Shown in pieces: positions 45,120 through 54,160 of a stretch of DNA of 64,000 nt; the first letter of the stretch is position 1; every line of letters starts with the position of its first letter. The notes beneath the pieces were generated by a model. That model was not told the origin of the DNA. It worked only from the letters and a program-made list of their open reading frames with translations, and ran no database searches. The translations under genes and the position numbers were made by a program. Source of the stretch: Rhipicephalus microplus (Eukaryota > Arthropoda > Arachnida > Ixodida > Ixodidae). The DNA lies in the NCBI RefSeq assembly GCF_043290135.1, contig NC_134701.1:95560202-95624201 (forward strand). Reading direction: 5' to 3'.

Positions 45120-46999
45120 TCCTCAACACCTTGGCGCAACCCACCTATGGGGATAGGCCATGAATGGGACGGTGCCTTGTTTTTTCAAATTAATTAACTT
45201 CTTGAAAGAGAGGGTTGGTATATTTAGGTAATATAGGTAATAATAAAAAGGCGTCAAATTTCTAAACAAAAAACTTGAAAAAAAAACATAATAAACATAC
45301 AAATAGAAACAAAATACATAAAATAACTGAAGTTACTTATTTTTTAGCATTCCATTTATTTAGATTCTCTTAAGAAATTTGTAATAGCGGTAAAAATGTG
45401 ACTGCGTCAAATGAAAGAATCACCGGAATTGTCAAGTTTAAGCCCAACTTTCGTAGGGGTAGATTTTTACGATAGATTTCTAGTAGGATAGATTTTTTGT
45501 ATGATAGATTTCTAGTAGAGTTTCTTTTTGAGTTTTGAACTTTCGGCATAACAAGAAGAAGTGCTCCAAAGGTTCCCTCTCATTGCAATCAAGGCACAAA
45601 GGCGACTGTGCCAGACCCGACCTGTGAAGGTAAAAATTCAATGAGGGGACTCGACAACGTAGCCTGTTAATCACTATTTCTTCCTTTCTTGATGAACACC
45701 ACTTGTTCTTCTAAGGGAATTTTAGCTGTGGGAAGTCTGATACAAACAAAGGGGATTTTTCAAAGTTATTGGCCGTTGTGCGTTTTTAAAAGCGTGCTGC
45801 TGTGATATATTCCGAAGTAGGCAAAATAGGTAAAACAGGAAAATCAAGGGAAGATACAGCTAGTGCATCTGCACGCTCATTCAGAGCTAAACCTCTATGG
45901 CCTGGTACCCAAACTAGTCGGACGAGTCGCACATGTGTAGGAATGAGCGAGTGGAAAGTTTCTAAGGTACGCGAAAAAGTTGGTAAGCTTAAGGCAGTAC
46001 AGACCGAGAGACAGTCTGTTGGAACAATCACCGCTGATAAATCTTGCGGCACTTTACGCAATGCTAGGACTATTGCCAGTAGTTCAGCTTGGTAAATAGG
46101 TGTAAAGTCGGGTAATCAAATTGAGAAAGCCCAATCTAGAGAGGATGATACGATTCCTACGCCAGCCTCCTCTTCATTAACAGAAGCGTCAGTCGCTATC
46201 ACAATGGATGTTCCTAGATTGGCCAAATGATCTTCCAAAATGCCATTTATATACTGATGTGGTAAATTTTTTGCATTCTTGGGATATATATCGTCAAATT
46301 CTATCCTAATAGCATTTACAGTGTTGAGCACAAGTGTTTCCCAAAAGTTAACTCTTAAGGGCTCCAGAAGTTTCTGAGTAAATATTACTTGAGGACACTT
46401 TAATTTAGGCCATCGGTGGTTGAAGAATGAGGTCTGCTGGTTAATGAACACATACTGTGACCTCCGCTGAGGTGATACATAGATTTCAAGGAATATACGT
46501 ACAGTTAGAATATGAAATCTTTTGATAAGAGAAGGCAGGCGGGCTTCTTCGTATAGGATATTGTTGACGACATATTTGGGTAGCCCTAGGCATAAGCGTA
46601 AAGATTCGCGTTCTAGCAGAGTCAGTGGTCGAACTTTATAGGCTGGAGCGCCAGAAAACAAAACACAGCCGAATTCTAATATCGGTCGAATGTACATGCA
46701 ATATATTGTACCCGCTGCCACGCATCGACGACTCGTTAGGCAGATTACGCCGCGCTCACTATTTTTCCTCTTTGGATTTAAAAAGCGGGTTCTGGCAAAT
46801 TGAGGTTGACGAGCGGGACCACGAGGAATACGGCATTTGTGACCCCTGATGGCCTGTATGAATTTCGAGCATGTCTCTACGCAAACCGCCACGATAATTA
46901 CTGAGCCTGCACAGCATCCCTACGGCACGTGCTCCTTTAGCAGCCATGTTTTCTATGTGGGGACTCCAGTTAAGTGTTTCGGTGTAGGTTGCCCCCAAG
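45120..46999 (-). mobile_element. LINE family A copy A2, 3' part (ORF2 C-terminal half and 3' UTR)
   Basis: The minus strand from 46999 continues ORF2 exactly where the other half (54170-57914) stops, with the 7.15-kb P-like transposon between. YLGATYTETLNWSPHIEN is followed by the connection region (broken by a gypsy patch, 46708-46870), IYCMYIRPILEFGCVLFSGA, RNase H (IVIATDASVNEEEAGVGIVS; LVRLVWVPGHRGLALNERAD near 45950-45880) and the terminal RCRVPSLNFYLHRSGLAQSP with CxxC…H…C (45674-45480). The RNase H half is split by a stop/frameshift near 46110. The 3' UTR contains CCATTCATGGCCTATCCCCA (about 45165-45146), related to the A1 tail near 57965. Confidence 0.85.
46708..46870 (+). mobile_element. 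Patch of Ty3/gypsy reverse transcriptase inside LINE A2
   Basis: The plus strand encodes YPLPRIDDSLGRLRRAHYFS, then SLDLKSGFWQIEVDERDHEE, then (after a frameshift near 46830) AFVTPDGLYEF. This is gypsy RT, opposite to the surrounding LINE. LINE coding resumes on both sides with almost nothing missing (…GGLRRDML / IYCMYIRP…, where A1 has GLRRHTLLMIYKMYMRP). It is about 160 bp, without LTRs or target duplication. It is similar to but not the same as gypsy 1 RT. Confidence 0.8.
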
Positions 47000-47008
47000 T
47001 ACCTAACT

Positions 47009-47040
47009 AGAGTGTACTAGAAGCTCTGAGTGGGACGAAC
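47009..47040 (+). repeat. P-like transposon left terminal inverted repeat
   Basis: 32 bp starting AGAGTGTACTAG, the inverse of 54128-54160. The left target-site copy TACCTAACT is immediately outside. Confidence 0.92.
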
Positions 47041-47094
47041 ATCTGGCTCTGCGCGTGCATTGCAGCGAAGCGCAGTTCGTTGACAGTTGGCGTG

Positions 47095-47134
47095 GCAGCA
47101 CTGCGGACACAGTGGATTGGTGGTGTTCGCGCGT
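47095..47134 (+). repeat. P-like transposon subterminal inverted repeat, left
   Basis: GCAGCACTGCGG…AGTGGATTGGT…GCGTG is an imperfect inverse of 54045-54083 (which has ACCAATCCACT at 54062-54072). The longest exact block is GTGGATTGGT. P elements use internal inverted repeats and transposase-binding sites near the ends, so this is a candidate binding site. Confidence 0.6.
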
Positions 47135-47302
47135 GTTGCATGTGTTCCAAGCAGCTCCAAGTGTGTTCTCTCATAAAATTCTGCTATTAGCTGCGTTGGC
47201 ACGTACTGTGTGCGACAGCGCTCCTGCTATGTGTCTCTGTGTGCTACTGTGCTGTGGTGGGAGCCCCGCATGTTCAAATCAGTGAGTGCCAACGACTTCG
47301 GC

Positions 47303-48173
47303 ATGCCTAAAGCTAGGCTTCGCCATTGCTACGCACCAGGATGCCGCACAGGCTATGCCGGCGTCAAAACAGAAAGGAAGCTGTCGTTTTTTAGCGTTCC
47401 AAAGGACGAAAATAGGAGAAACGTCTGGGAAAGAAACCTCCATCGCGGCGACAAAGCTCTCGAGAAAAACTGTGCAGTGTGCGAGCTTCACTTCGAGGAC
47501 CGCTACATACTGCGTGACTACGTCCACATCATTGACGGCAAAGAAGTGAGGATTGCCCGCGGTGTACTTGCGATGACGCTAGACGCAGTGCCTACACTCT
47601 TGCTCAACGCTCCGAAATATTTGAGCTCGAAACTGCCTCCTAAACGTGCTCCTCGTAAACGAAAAGTGCCTACAGTGCCGGGACCCCAGAATAGCAAGAA
47701 ATCCTGCACGAACACGCCTGTCGACGAGGACTTTGAAAGTGAAGACGACGTGCACGACGTGTCGACAGCATCAGTCAGTACAGAAAACTTGCGCGAACTG
47801 AAGACTCCGTCTAAATATTGGTTGGTACACCAGTTCTCTGGCTATGAAGGCTCAGTTTATACACTGTCGAAGATGGATACGTGCTCTGGCACTGTCACTT
47901 CAAAGAGGGCTGTCCTTTTTCATATGAGCTTGATTGAGCAGGCTTGCTGCAAAACATTTCTAATTGGAAAGGTAGTCGCTGAAGGACTTGCAAAAACTGT
48001 ATTGCAGGCAGAGGAAGCCCTTCTTCAAGCATCGAAATTTCTGAAATGTCCAGGTGCACTCAGCACTTCGTCTATTACCAAAGAGTATCTAACGATGAAG
48101 CTGCTGGGTCAAACAACTGTGTTAGACGGCTTCTTCTACAACAATAAGTGTGCAGGAATGACGACTGCTGAAG
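47303..48173 (+). pseudogene. P-like transposase exon 1: THAP DNA-binding domain and linker
   Basis: THAP domains are C2CH zinc fingers that recognise transposon ends. From Met at 47303: C9 (HCYAPGC), C14, W42, C60 and H63 (CAVCELHF), and the AVPT motif at 95-98 complete the signature; the spacing is normal. A basic RKRK segment (possible nuclear signal) follows, then an acidic Ser-rich linker. I chose 47303 over the upstream in-frame Met (47273) because THAP domains usually start at the protein N-terminus. The exon ends at a GAAG|GTAAAC donor, phase 1. Confidence 0.85.
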
Positions 48174-48733
48174 GTAAACTTGGAATAAAAGTAGCATGCA
48201 AAGTGGTCTTCTTCTAAATGCAACAGCTGTTGCAGGCTTCCCAAAATGTGAATGCTTCATGTAGCCTAATATATATTAGTTTAATATCTGTGTAAATAAT
48301 GATAGAAATATATTTGTGTTCACCTATGTGTACAGCCTCGTGACATGCTCAGAAATATGTAAATCAGAGTGATCCCTGCAACACGTACATGCTAACATAG
48401 CCTTTACTGCATACATATGTAGTGTGATGGCTATCCGTCACCCTAATGAGGCTCATTTGTGAGGGAAGAGCACTATTTACTTGGTCGAATGCATCTGGGA
48501 TACTACATATCTTGCTGTTATAAAGCTTGCATGCAACTTGCATGCTGCTCAAGTCTAGATTTGGCTGCATTGCATATGGATTGATGTCCTGCTTTGTAAT
48601 GACAATAACCTCATACATGAAAATCTGGATGGTCTAGATACGCATAGTGACAAGGATTTTTTCGCCACTTTTCCAAGTTTGTCCACTAATGAAGTGAGGA
48701 TAATTTGTAACACGTTACTTTTATGTTGTTCAG
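48174..48733 (+). other. Intron of the P-like transposase (560 bp)
   Basis: Donor GTAAAC at 48174 and acceptor TTTTATGTTGTTCAG ending 48733. Joining 48173 to 48734 keeps phase 1 (codon GGA) and leads directly into the coiled-coil segment. The unspliced frame stops at 48217. The body is AT-rich with no coding signal. Confidence 0.7.
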
Positions 48734-49736
48734 GAGCACCATGCCTACCGTGTCGCTACCTACGCAAGTCCCTGCTCACACGACTATCTCGTCTGAGGAA
48801 TCATCGTCACAAACAAGCCATAAAAGCAGCGCAAAAGCTCAGATGCGCATTACAGAGGCAAAGACGCTTGTGTCGGAAATTGTTAAGCTTAAATGGCCAG
48901 ATACAAAGAATGAAGGTTCAAAATGCCAAAATAAAAATGGAAATGCTTGAAGAGAAAATAGCCATGCTACCAGAAAAGTAGCGAGAGAGTGTGCGTCACT
49001 GCTTTGCAGCCTCAAAACGCAAGAGTACCAGAGCCGTGCAGTTTACGAAACAATGGATGCTTGAATGCATACTAATGAAGATGAAGAGCCCCAAGCTTTA
49101 TAGGCATATTAGGAAACAAAATATTCTTGTACTTCCCAGCAACACTACACTGAAGAAATACACAGCAGCATACAAGACAGGCTTTGGTTTCTGCAAAAAA
49201 ATGTTGGATACCTTAAAAGTTAAAACAAGCTCAATTAACACCTTCAAACGTCCTGGTGGACTTCTCATTGACGAGATGAAGTTGTCGGAACACTTGTCTG
49301 TTGAAAAAACTGGTAAGCTGCGTGGCTTTGTGGATTTAGGACCATTCACGCCTGCCAAGGATGCTAGCCTTCTATGTGACCATACAATGGTCGTAATGTT
49401 TGTACCATTTGCCGGAAAGTTTTCCCAAATCCTGGGAGTTTTCGCCGCAAATGAAAATGTGAAAGGGGAACTTCTGTGCAAAATTCTTGTTGAGGCGACA
49501 ATTCTGGCAGAGCAAGCGGGACTCTTTGTACACTTCGTGACATGTGATGGGGCGACATTAAGAGGAAGATGTGGACCCTAATGGGCATTCAAGGATCTGC
49601 CAGCAAGATAACATGTAAAGTCAAGCATCCTGTTGATTCAAAGAGGGAACTTCATTTCCTTTCAGATTTTCCGCATCTGATCAAGTGCCTACGTAATTCC
49701 CTGCTGAGGGACGGCTTCAACACACCACATGGACGG
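48734..49736 (+). pseudogene. P-like transposase exon 2: coiled coil and catalytic core
   Basis: Begins APCLPCRYLRKSLLTRL, then a Lys/Arg/Leu-rich helix (about 48800-48970) typical of the oligomerising coiled coil after THAP. A TAG at 48979-48981 interrupts …LPEK|RESVRHC. The core follows: SPKLYRHIRKQNILVLPS; GLLIDEMKLSEHLS (likely catalytic Asp at 49270-49272); and FVTCDGAT (Asp at 49546-49548). A one-base frameshift at about 49560 then leads into KMWTLMGIQGSASK and FLSDFPHLIKCLRNSLLRDG. Motif order matches P-element/THAP9-type RNase H-like transposases. The exon ends at a CGG|GTAAGG donor. Confidence 0.85.
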
Positions 49737-49814
49737 GTAAGGCTCTTTTCTCCTTTTGTGGAGTTGACCTTAAGTTTGGGAAGAGGCTCACCATGGCTGT
49801 CTTTATAAATGCAG
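49737..49814 (+). other. Small intron of the P-like transposase (78 bp)
   Basis: GTAAGG donor at 49737, ATGCAG acceptor ending 49814. Splicing joins …NTPHGR to VSTYFVKEAF in frame; unspliced reading stops inside the intron. Confidence 0.8.
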
Positions 49815-50380
49815 GTCTCTACATACTTCGTCAAAGAAGCCTTCAATCATGACAAGGATTATGTGACGCTGAAGGCAATGCCAGTGTTGACCGCTAGTCA
49901 TTTGGATCCAAATGGGTTTGAAAAGATGCGAGTCTTCCTTGCATTCCAGCTCTTTGGAGACTATGTGTTGCGTAGTCTATACCACTACAAAGGCACTATA
50001 GAGTCAAATTATGGGAAAGGAGCCATAGATGCGACAGAAGCATTCTTCAGGTGTTTTGGTTGATTCAGTCACAAATATTACAGCCTCCTCAACTGCTAGG
50101 CTGCTGCTGTTTGCTTTGTTTTCCTAATCTACATACTGATGATAATCTCATGCTGCTTTATGTGATTTATTTGTTTCATAATGATGAATGAACTGATTAA
50201 GGTCATGGCGTATCACTTCAAATTCGAAGCACTGTGGCCCAACTCAAAAGAAGCTGCTGCATTGTCAAACTTCCTCAAGTACATCACAAACTGGGAGCAG
50301 CACGCTGTCAACGGTGTTGGATTTATCAGCAAGTCAACAGCTGTTGGCTTCCGGGTGACGCTGTCTAGTGTACTGTCATT
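49815..50380 (+). pseudogene. P-like transposase exon 3 and start of exon 4 (interrupted by a LINE)
   Basis: VSTYFVKEAFNHDKDYVTLK, then HLDPNGFEKMRVFLAFQLFG, the helical insertion region of P-type transposases. A possible third intron runs from a TTCAG|GTGTTT donor at 50051 to about 50180, but its acceptor lacks a clear AG. Coding-like sequence resumes with MNELIKVMAYHFKFEALWPN and FRVTLSSVLS up to 50380, where the CR1-like LINE is inserted. Confidence 0.75.
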
Positions 50381-52324
50381 TATTCTTTATTCTTTATTCA
50401 GAAATACCCTGCTTTGCCCAAAGGCGTGTAAGCGGGGGGGGGGGTTACAGCTTTGAAAAAAACAAGTCTTCGTTATGACAGCACACTTGGTCACAAGACA
50501 ATTGATTCCACTCTTGTACAGTATGAACAAAAAAAGAATTGGCATAAAGGTTTGTTCCAGTCCGGTATTCTTGAATCTTAAGGTCATGATCAGACCTTCT
50601 AGACAGATAATGCGGTGGTTTAAGGTAAGTGTCTTTATTGATGCCAGTCTTCTTATGGTATATCTGAAATAACAATTTCAAACGCAATTTTCTTCTGCGA
50701 GAGGAGAGCGCTTCCCATCCCAGCTCGTTTTTCATTTCAGTACAGCTGTAACATCACTTATACCGACTGAGAACGAACCTCGCCGCTCTGTTCTGTATTT
50801 TCTCGATCAGATCAATCAAGGATTTTGGCGCGGATCCCACACACAACATGCATATTCCAAAATCGGGCGGACAAATGAAATATACGCAGTACTTTTTAGG
50901 ACAGCAGGGGAGGATCTGAGATTTCATTGAATGAAATTTAGGGCTCTAGCAGCTTTTGCAACTATAGCATGCACATGCGCATTCCATGAACAGTTGCTCG
51001 TAAGTGTTACACCCAAGTATTTATACTTTGATTGATGATTAATGACGTCACTGTTCAAAAAGTAACGCGCTTCATCCTTTTTCTTTTTTAGTAAAAGACA
51101 CGTGCACACGTTTTTTCATATTAGGTTGCATTTTCCACTTATCACACCATTGCACAATTCGGGTAAGGTCAGCCTGCAATTCAATGCGATCCTGTTCATT
51201 TTTTATTTTTCTGTACACAACTGAGTCGTCAGCGGATAAACGTATTCGAGAAGTAATGCCATCAGGAATATAATTAATGTAAACTAAAAACAGTAGCGGC
51301 CCTAAAACGGACCCTTGAGGGACACCCAATGTTACTTCCACCATAGAAGTAGTACCATTGAGAATGACATATTTTCGACGCTGTGATAGATAACAGGCTA
51401 TCCAATTCAGTACTTTCTTATCAATATTTGCCCTTTCGTGTTTGCGAAGAAGCAAGGGATGGCACACGGTGTCAAACGCCTTTCTGAAGTCTAAGAAAAC
51501 ACAGTCTGTTTGACCGTTGTCATCAACCTCGGACACTAAATCATGATAGAACTCAATCAGCTGTGTTGTGCAAGACAGGCCCCTGTGGAAACCATGTTGA
51601 TCATCAACTAATAATTTATGTTGAACTAAGTGTTTCATTATGTCTTTATAGAAAATGTGCTCCAGTATTTTGCAGGGAATAGATGTTAATTAAATAGGTC
51701 TATAATTGTTGGCCTCTTTTTTGGAACCGCCCTTGTGAATGGGAACCACGAAAGCCATTCTCCAGTCCTCAGGCCGAACCCCAGTGGAGAGAGATTTTCT
51801 GAATATTAGGTAAAGATAAGATGCTATTGGCCAGGCACAGCGCTTCAACACGCGTGGGGAAATACCATATGGACCAGAGGCCTTGGTTTCGTCTATATTT
51901 TTTAAAAGGGATTCGATACCACTCACACAGAGTTCAACCGGTGGCATTAATGGCTGAGTTCCCAGAGGGGGCTCTGCCAGCGTAGATAATTTCGCAAAAT
52001 TCGTTTGAGGTGAAAATACGGAGTGAAAGAAATCATTAAGACACGACGCTTTATCAATGTCGCTGGACAAGATCTGACCATCATGGAAAATTTCGTTTAC
52101 TCCGGTTGAATCAGCTCCACAGTTTCTTACGTATCTCTAAAAATGCTTTGAGTTCGTTTTTATACTTTCATTTAGTCGATTGAAGTATTGATCCTTTGCG
52201 CTACGAACTTTAGATTTATATTGAATAGTTATCTCGACCAACTTGGTGTACTAATAACTACTATGGGTTTTTTAAATGCCTTGTATACTCGTCGTCTTTT
52301 CCTTATTTATCTAAAAATCGCTGG
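50381..52324 (-). mobile_element. CR1/L2-like LINE, 5'-truncated, nested in the P-like transposon
   Basis: Flanked by TGTCATT at 50374-50380 and 52325-52331 (7-bp target duplication). Removing it rejoins the transposase frame as SVLS-LRQY. The minus strand carries a pre-RT/RT region (52070-51690: ETKASGPYGISPRVLK, MAFVVPIHKGGSKKEANNYRP), the RT core (51638-51072: HGFHRGLSCTTQLIEFYHDL, VFLDFRKAFDTVCH, LGVPQGSVLGPLLFL) and a C-terminal part (51109-50445). The catalytic box is LSADD where LFADD is usual. The 3' end has about three GAATAAA units adjoining the duplication. Endonuclease is absent, consistent with 5' truncation. Stops and frameshifts are present. Confidence 0.88.
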
Positions 52325-52331
52325 TGTCATT

Positions 52332-53159
52332 ACGGCAGTATATCACAAAGGAGCTTCAGTACCAGAACCTGATGACTGCAAAGCTAAGCCAAGATCCGGT
52401 GGAAAGCTTGTTCGGGACTGTGCGGCAGTCATCAGGCTGCAATGATCATCCGACACCAGAGCAGTTCCTGATTACAGCCGATTGCCTCAGTTTTTATAGT
52501 TTGGCAAGACCAGTGAGTGGTAGCAGTGTGAAGTCAGTGGTGTTGAATGCACTTCTGGACACTGGGGACGCACAGCTACAACAAGCAAGCTTGCAAGAAA
52601 CAATTGAAAAGCAGATGGCACTAGGTGACCTCGACAGTTTGGACGATGCTGCCTGCCAGGAGCCGACTTTTCCCATTGAGCATCAAAGCCTCGTGCAAAA
52701 AAACTGAAACTCTCTTCTCGTTTACCACATGGCAGGCTATGTTGCCAAGAAGTGTGTGGAGATGACTGGGTGTGATACGTGCCGCACCCTCCTGCTTGTT
52801 CCTGTGTCAGAAGGCACAGCGTACACACAGTCTGCATTTACAAGTTTAGTTTTGGCGACAAAGGTGGATTGCTCTATCCGTCAAAAGAGCTGTTTGAATT
52901 TGTCAACTACCTAGAGGGCATCTTCACGGGCTGCTTTAGCATGAACCACCTGCATGTCGACAGCATTTTGGACGTGCTGTCACTTGTGATGGGCAAGGAC
53001 AAAATTATTGGCTGCGCTGCACATGAAGCCGAAGTGAAAGCAAAGATTGTGCGCTTCTACATTGTCACTCGTCTGCACTTTCTAATAAAGGGTGTAAACA
53101 GGGCAAAAGAAGAGAGACGTAAAATGGCACAGCTTTTGAAAGTGCGCACATGCACATGA
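52332..53159 (+). pseudogene. P-like transposase C-terminal region
   Basis: Continues after the LINE: LRQYITKELQYQNLMTAKLS, then QDPVESLFGTVRQSSGCNDH and PTPEQFL, the QDxxExxFG motif whose Glu (52402-52404) is the likely last catalytic acid. After an in-frame TGA (52705-52707) the frame resumes as YHMAGYVAKKCVEMTGCDTC (a C-rich element seen near the C-terminus of THAP9-like proteins). A frameshift near 52850 leads to GGLLYPSKELFEFVNYLEGI and the terminal RLHFLIKGVNRAKEERRKMA. It stops at 53157-53159. Confidence 0.82.
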
Positions 53160-54127
53160 CATCAAAGGATTAGTCATAGCGTCAATTTCTGAGTAGCATA
53201 ACATTTGGATGTTGTGAATAAACAAATTGACCTGCAGTTGCTTGTTCTGTTGACACGAATGGTCGAAAAGTTTGTAGACTTGGCCCAGAGCCAATCTATA
53301 GTAAAGTAGGACCTTCTGCTGCAAATCTGGACCCTTACTCATTTTCTCCTAATGATGCAAGTTAAGCGATCTTAGAAACTCTTGTTTTCAGCCTTCAATT
53401 CTGTCGAAGCACTTCTCTCAGGTATTCACTCTCGCTCCGCTCTTCTTCCTGCCTTGGTAACCTAACCATAGCATTTATTATAACATCTAGGCTCCACATC
53501 TTTTTTTTCAAACTCTGGTTAAAAGCACTAAATTCATAAAAGTGCTAGCACTGGTAGTTTATTTCTTTGTAGTGCACTCTCGGCATGTCTAAGTAATTTC
53601 GCGAGCGGTCACTGCATGCTCAAAATATTGTAATTGCGATAATGAAAGAGGATACTGAAGCATAAAGGCATATTTGAGGGGTGTACAGAAGTGCGAAAAA
53701 ACGTCATTGGCAGCGATCACTCTCGGGCGTTCAGACCGGCTGACGACGGCCGCTGCAAATTTTCATTGAAAAATTTGTAGAGCATTGGTACTGCAATGGC
53801 CACCACGGCACTTGGGTAATCCGTTTCTTAGAGAAATGTGACCCAATCAGTCGGTTGGTATCATTGACGCATCGCTGTCCGTGTTCTAAAGGAAACACAG
53901 AAAATACTCCGCGCGCATTCGTTGGAAAGCCTTGTAAGACACTTCGAATTTATTCTTTCTTGTTTTCTATACTCGGGTCTGTATGTAGATCCTGTAAATA
54001 GTAAAACACACGGTGAAATGCGAGAACGCGCGACCGATGTGCGTTGGCACGCCTGATCGTGACCAATCCACTTCGCCCGCAGCGCCCCCTATTCAATCAA
54101 CGACCACCGCCTCAGCAAGAGCGCTCC
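53160..54127. other. 3' non-coding part of the P-like transposon
   Basis: No gene. AT-rich sequence up to about 53650, then GC-richer DNA towards the right terminus containing the right subterminal inverted repeat (54045-54083). AATAAA at 53217-53222 could serve as a polyadenylation signal about 60 bp after the transposase stop. Confidence 0.6.
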
Positions 54128-54160
54128 GTTCGTCCAACTCAGACCATTCTAGTACACTCT
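54128..54160 (-). repeat. P-like transposon right terminal inverted repeat
   Basis: 33 bp whose reverse complement starts AGAGTGTACTAGAATGG and pairs with 47009-47040. TACCTAACT follows at 54161-54169. Confidence 0.92.

Larger units (their letters stand above)
47009..54160 (+). mobile_element. THAP-domain P-element-like DNA transposon (7.15 kb, includes a nested LINE)
   Basis: Bounded by terminal inverted repeats 47009-47040 and 54128-54160: 32 and 33 bp, both AGAGTGTACTAGAA… on their strand and ending GGACGAAC, with about five differences. TACCTAACT flanks both ends (47000-47008, 54161-54169). P elements make 8-bp target duplications, so one base is ambiguous. Removing the element rejoins LINE A2 ORF2 in frame, which confirms both ends. 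Inside, in order: THAP exon, coiled-coil/transposase-core exons, a CR1-like LINE insert, and the transposase C-terminal region. Without the LINE it was about 5.2 kb. A nonsense codon, frameshifts and the LINE make it non-autonomous. Confidence 0.92.

Noticed and set aside
46625..46849. Plus ORF read as an independent gene
   Set aside because: Its first half is antisense LINE and its second half is the gypsy RT patch; it is a chance fusion.
52487..52837. 116-codon minus-strand ORF
   Set aside because: Antisense to the conserved QDPVESLFG and AGYVAKKC region of the P-like transposase.
47210..53159. Domesticated host THAP gene
   Set aside because: Terminal inverted repeats, target duplication, nonsense codon, frameshifts and a nested LINE show a decayed transposon rather than a maintained gene.
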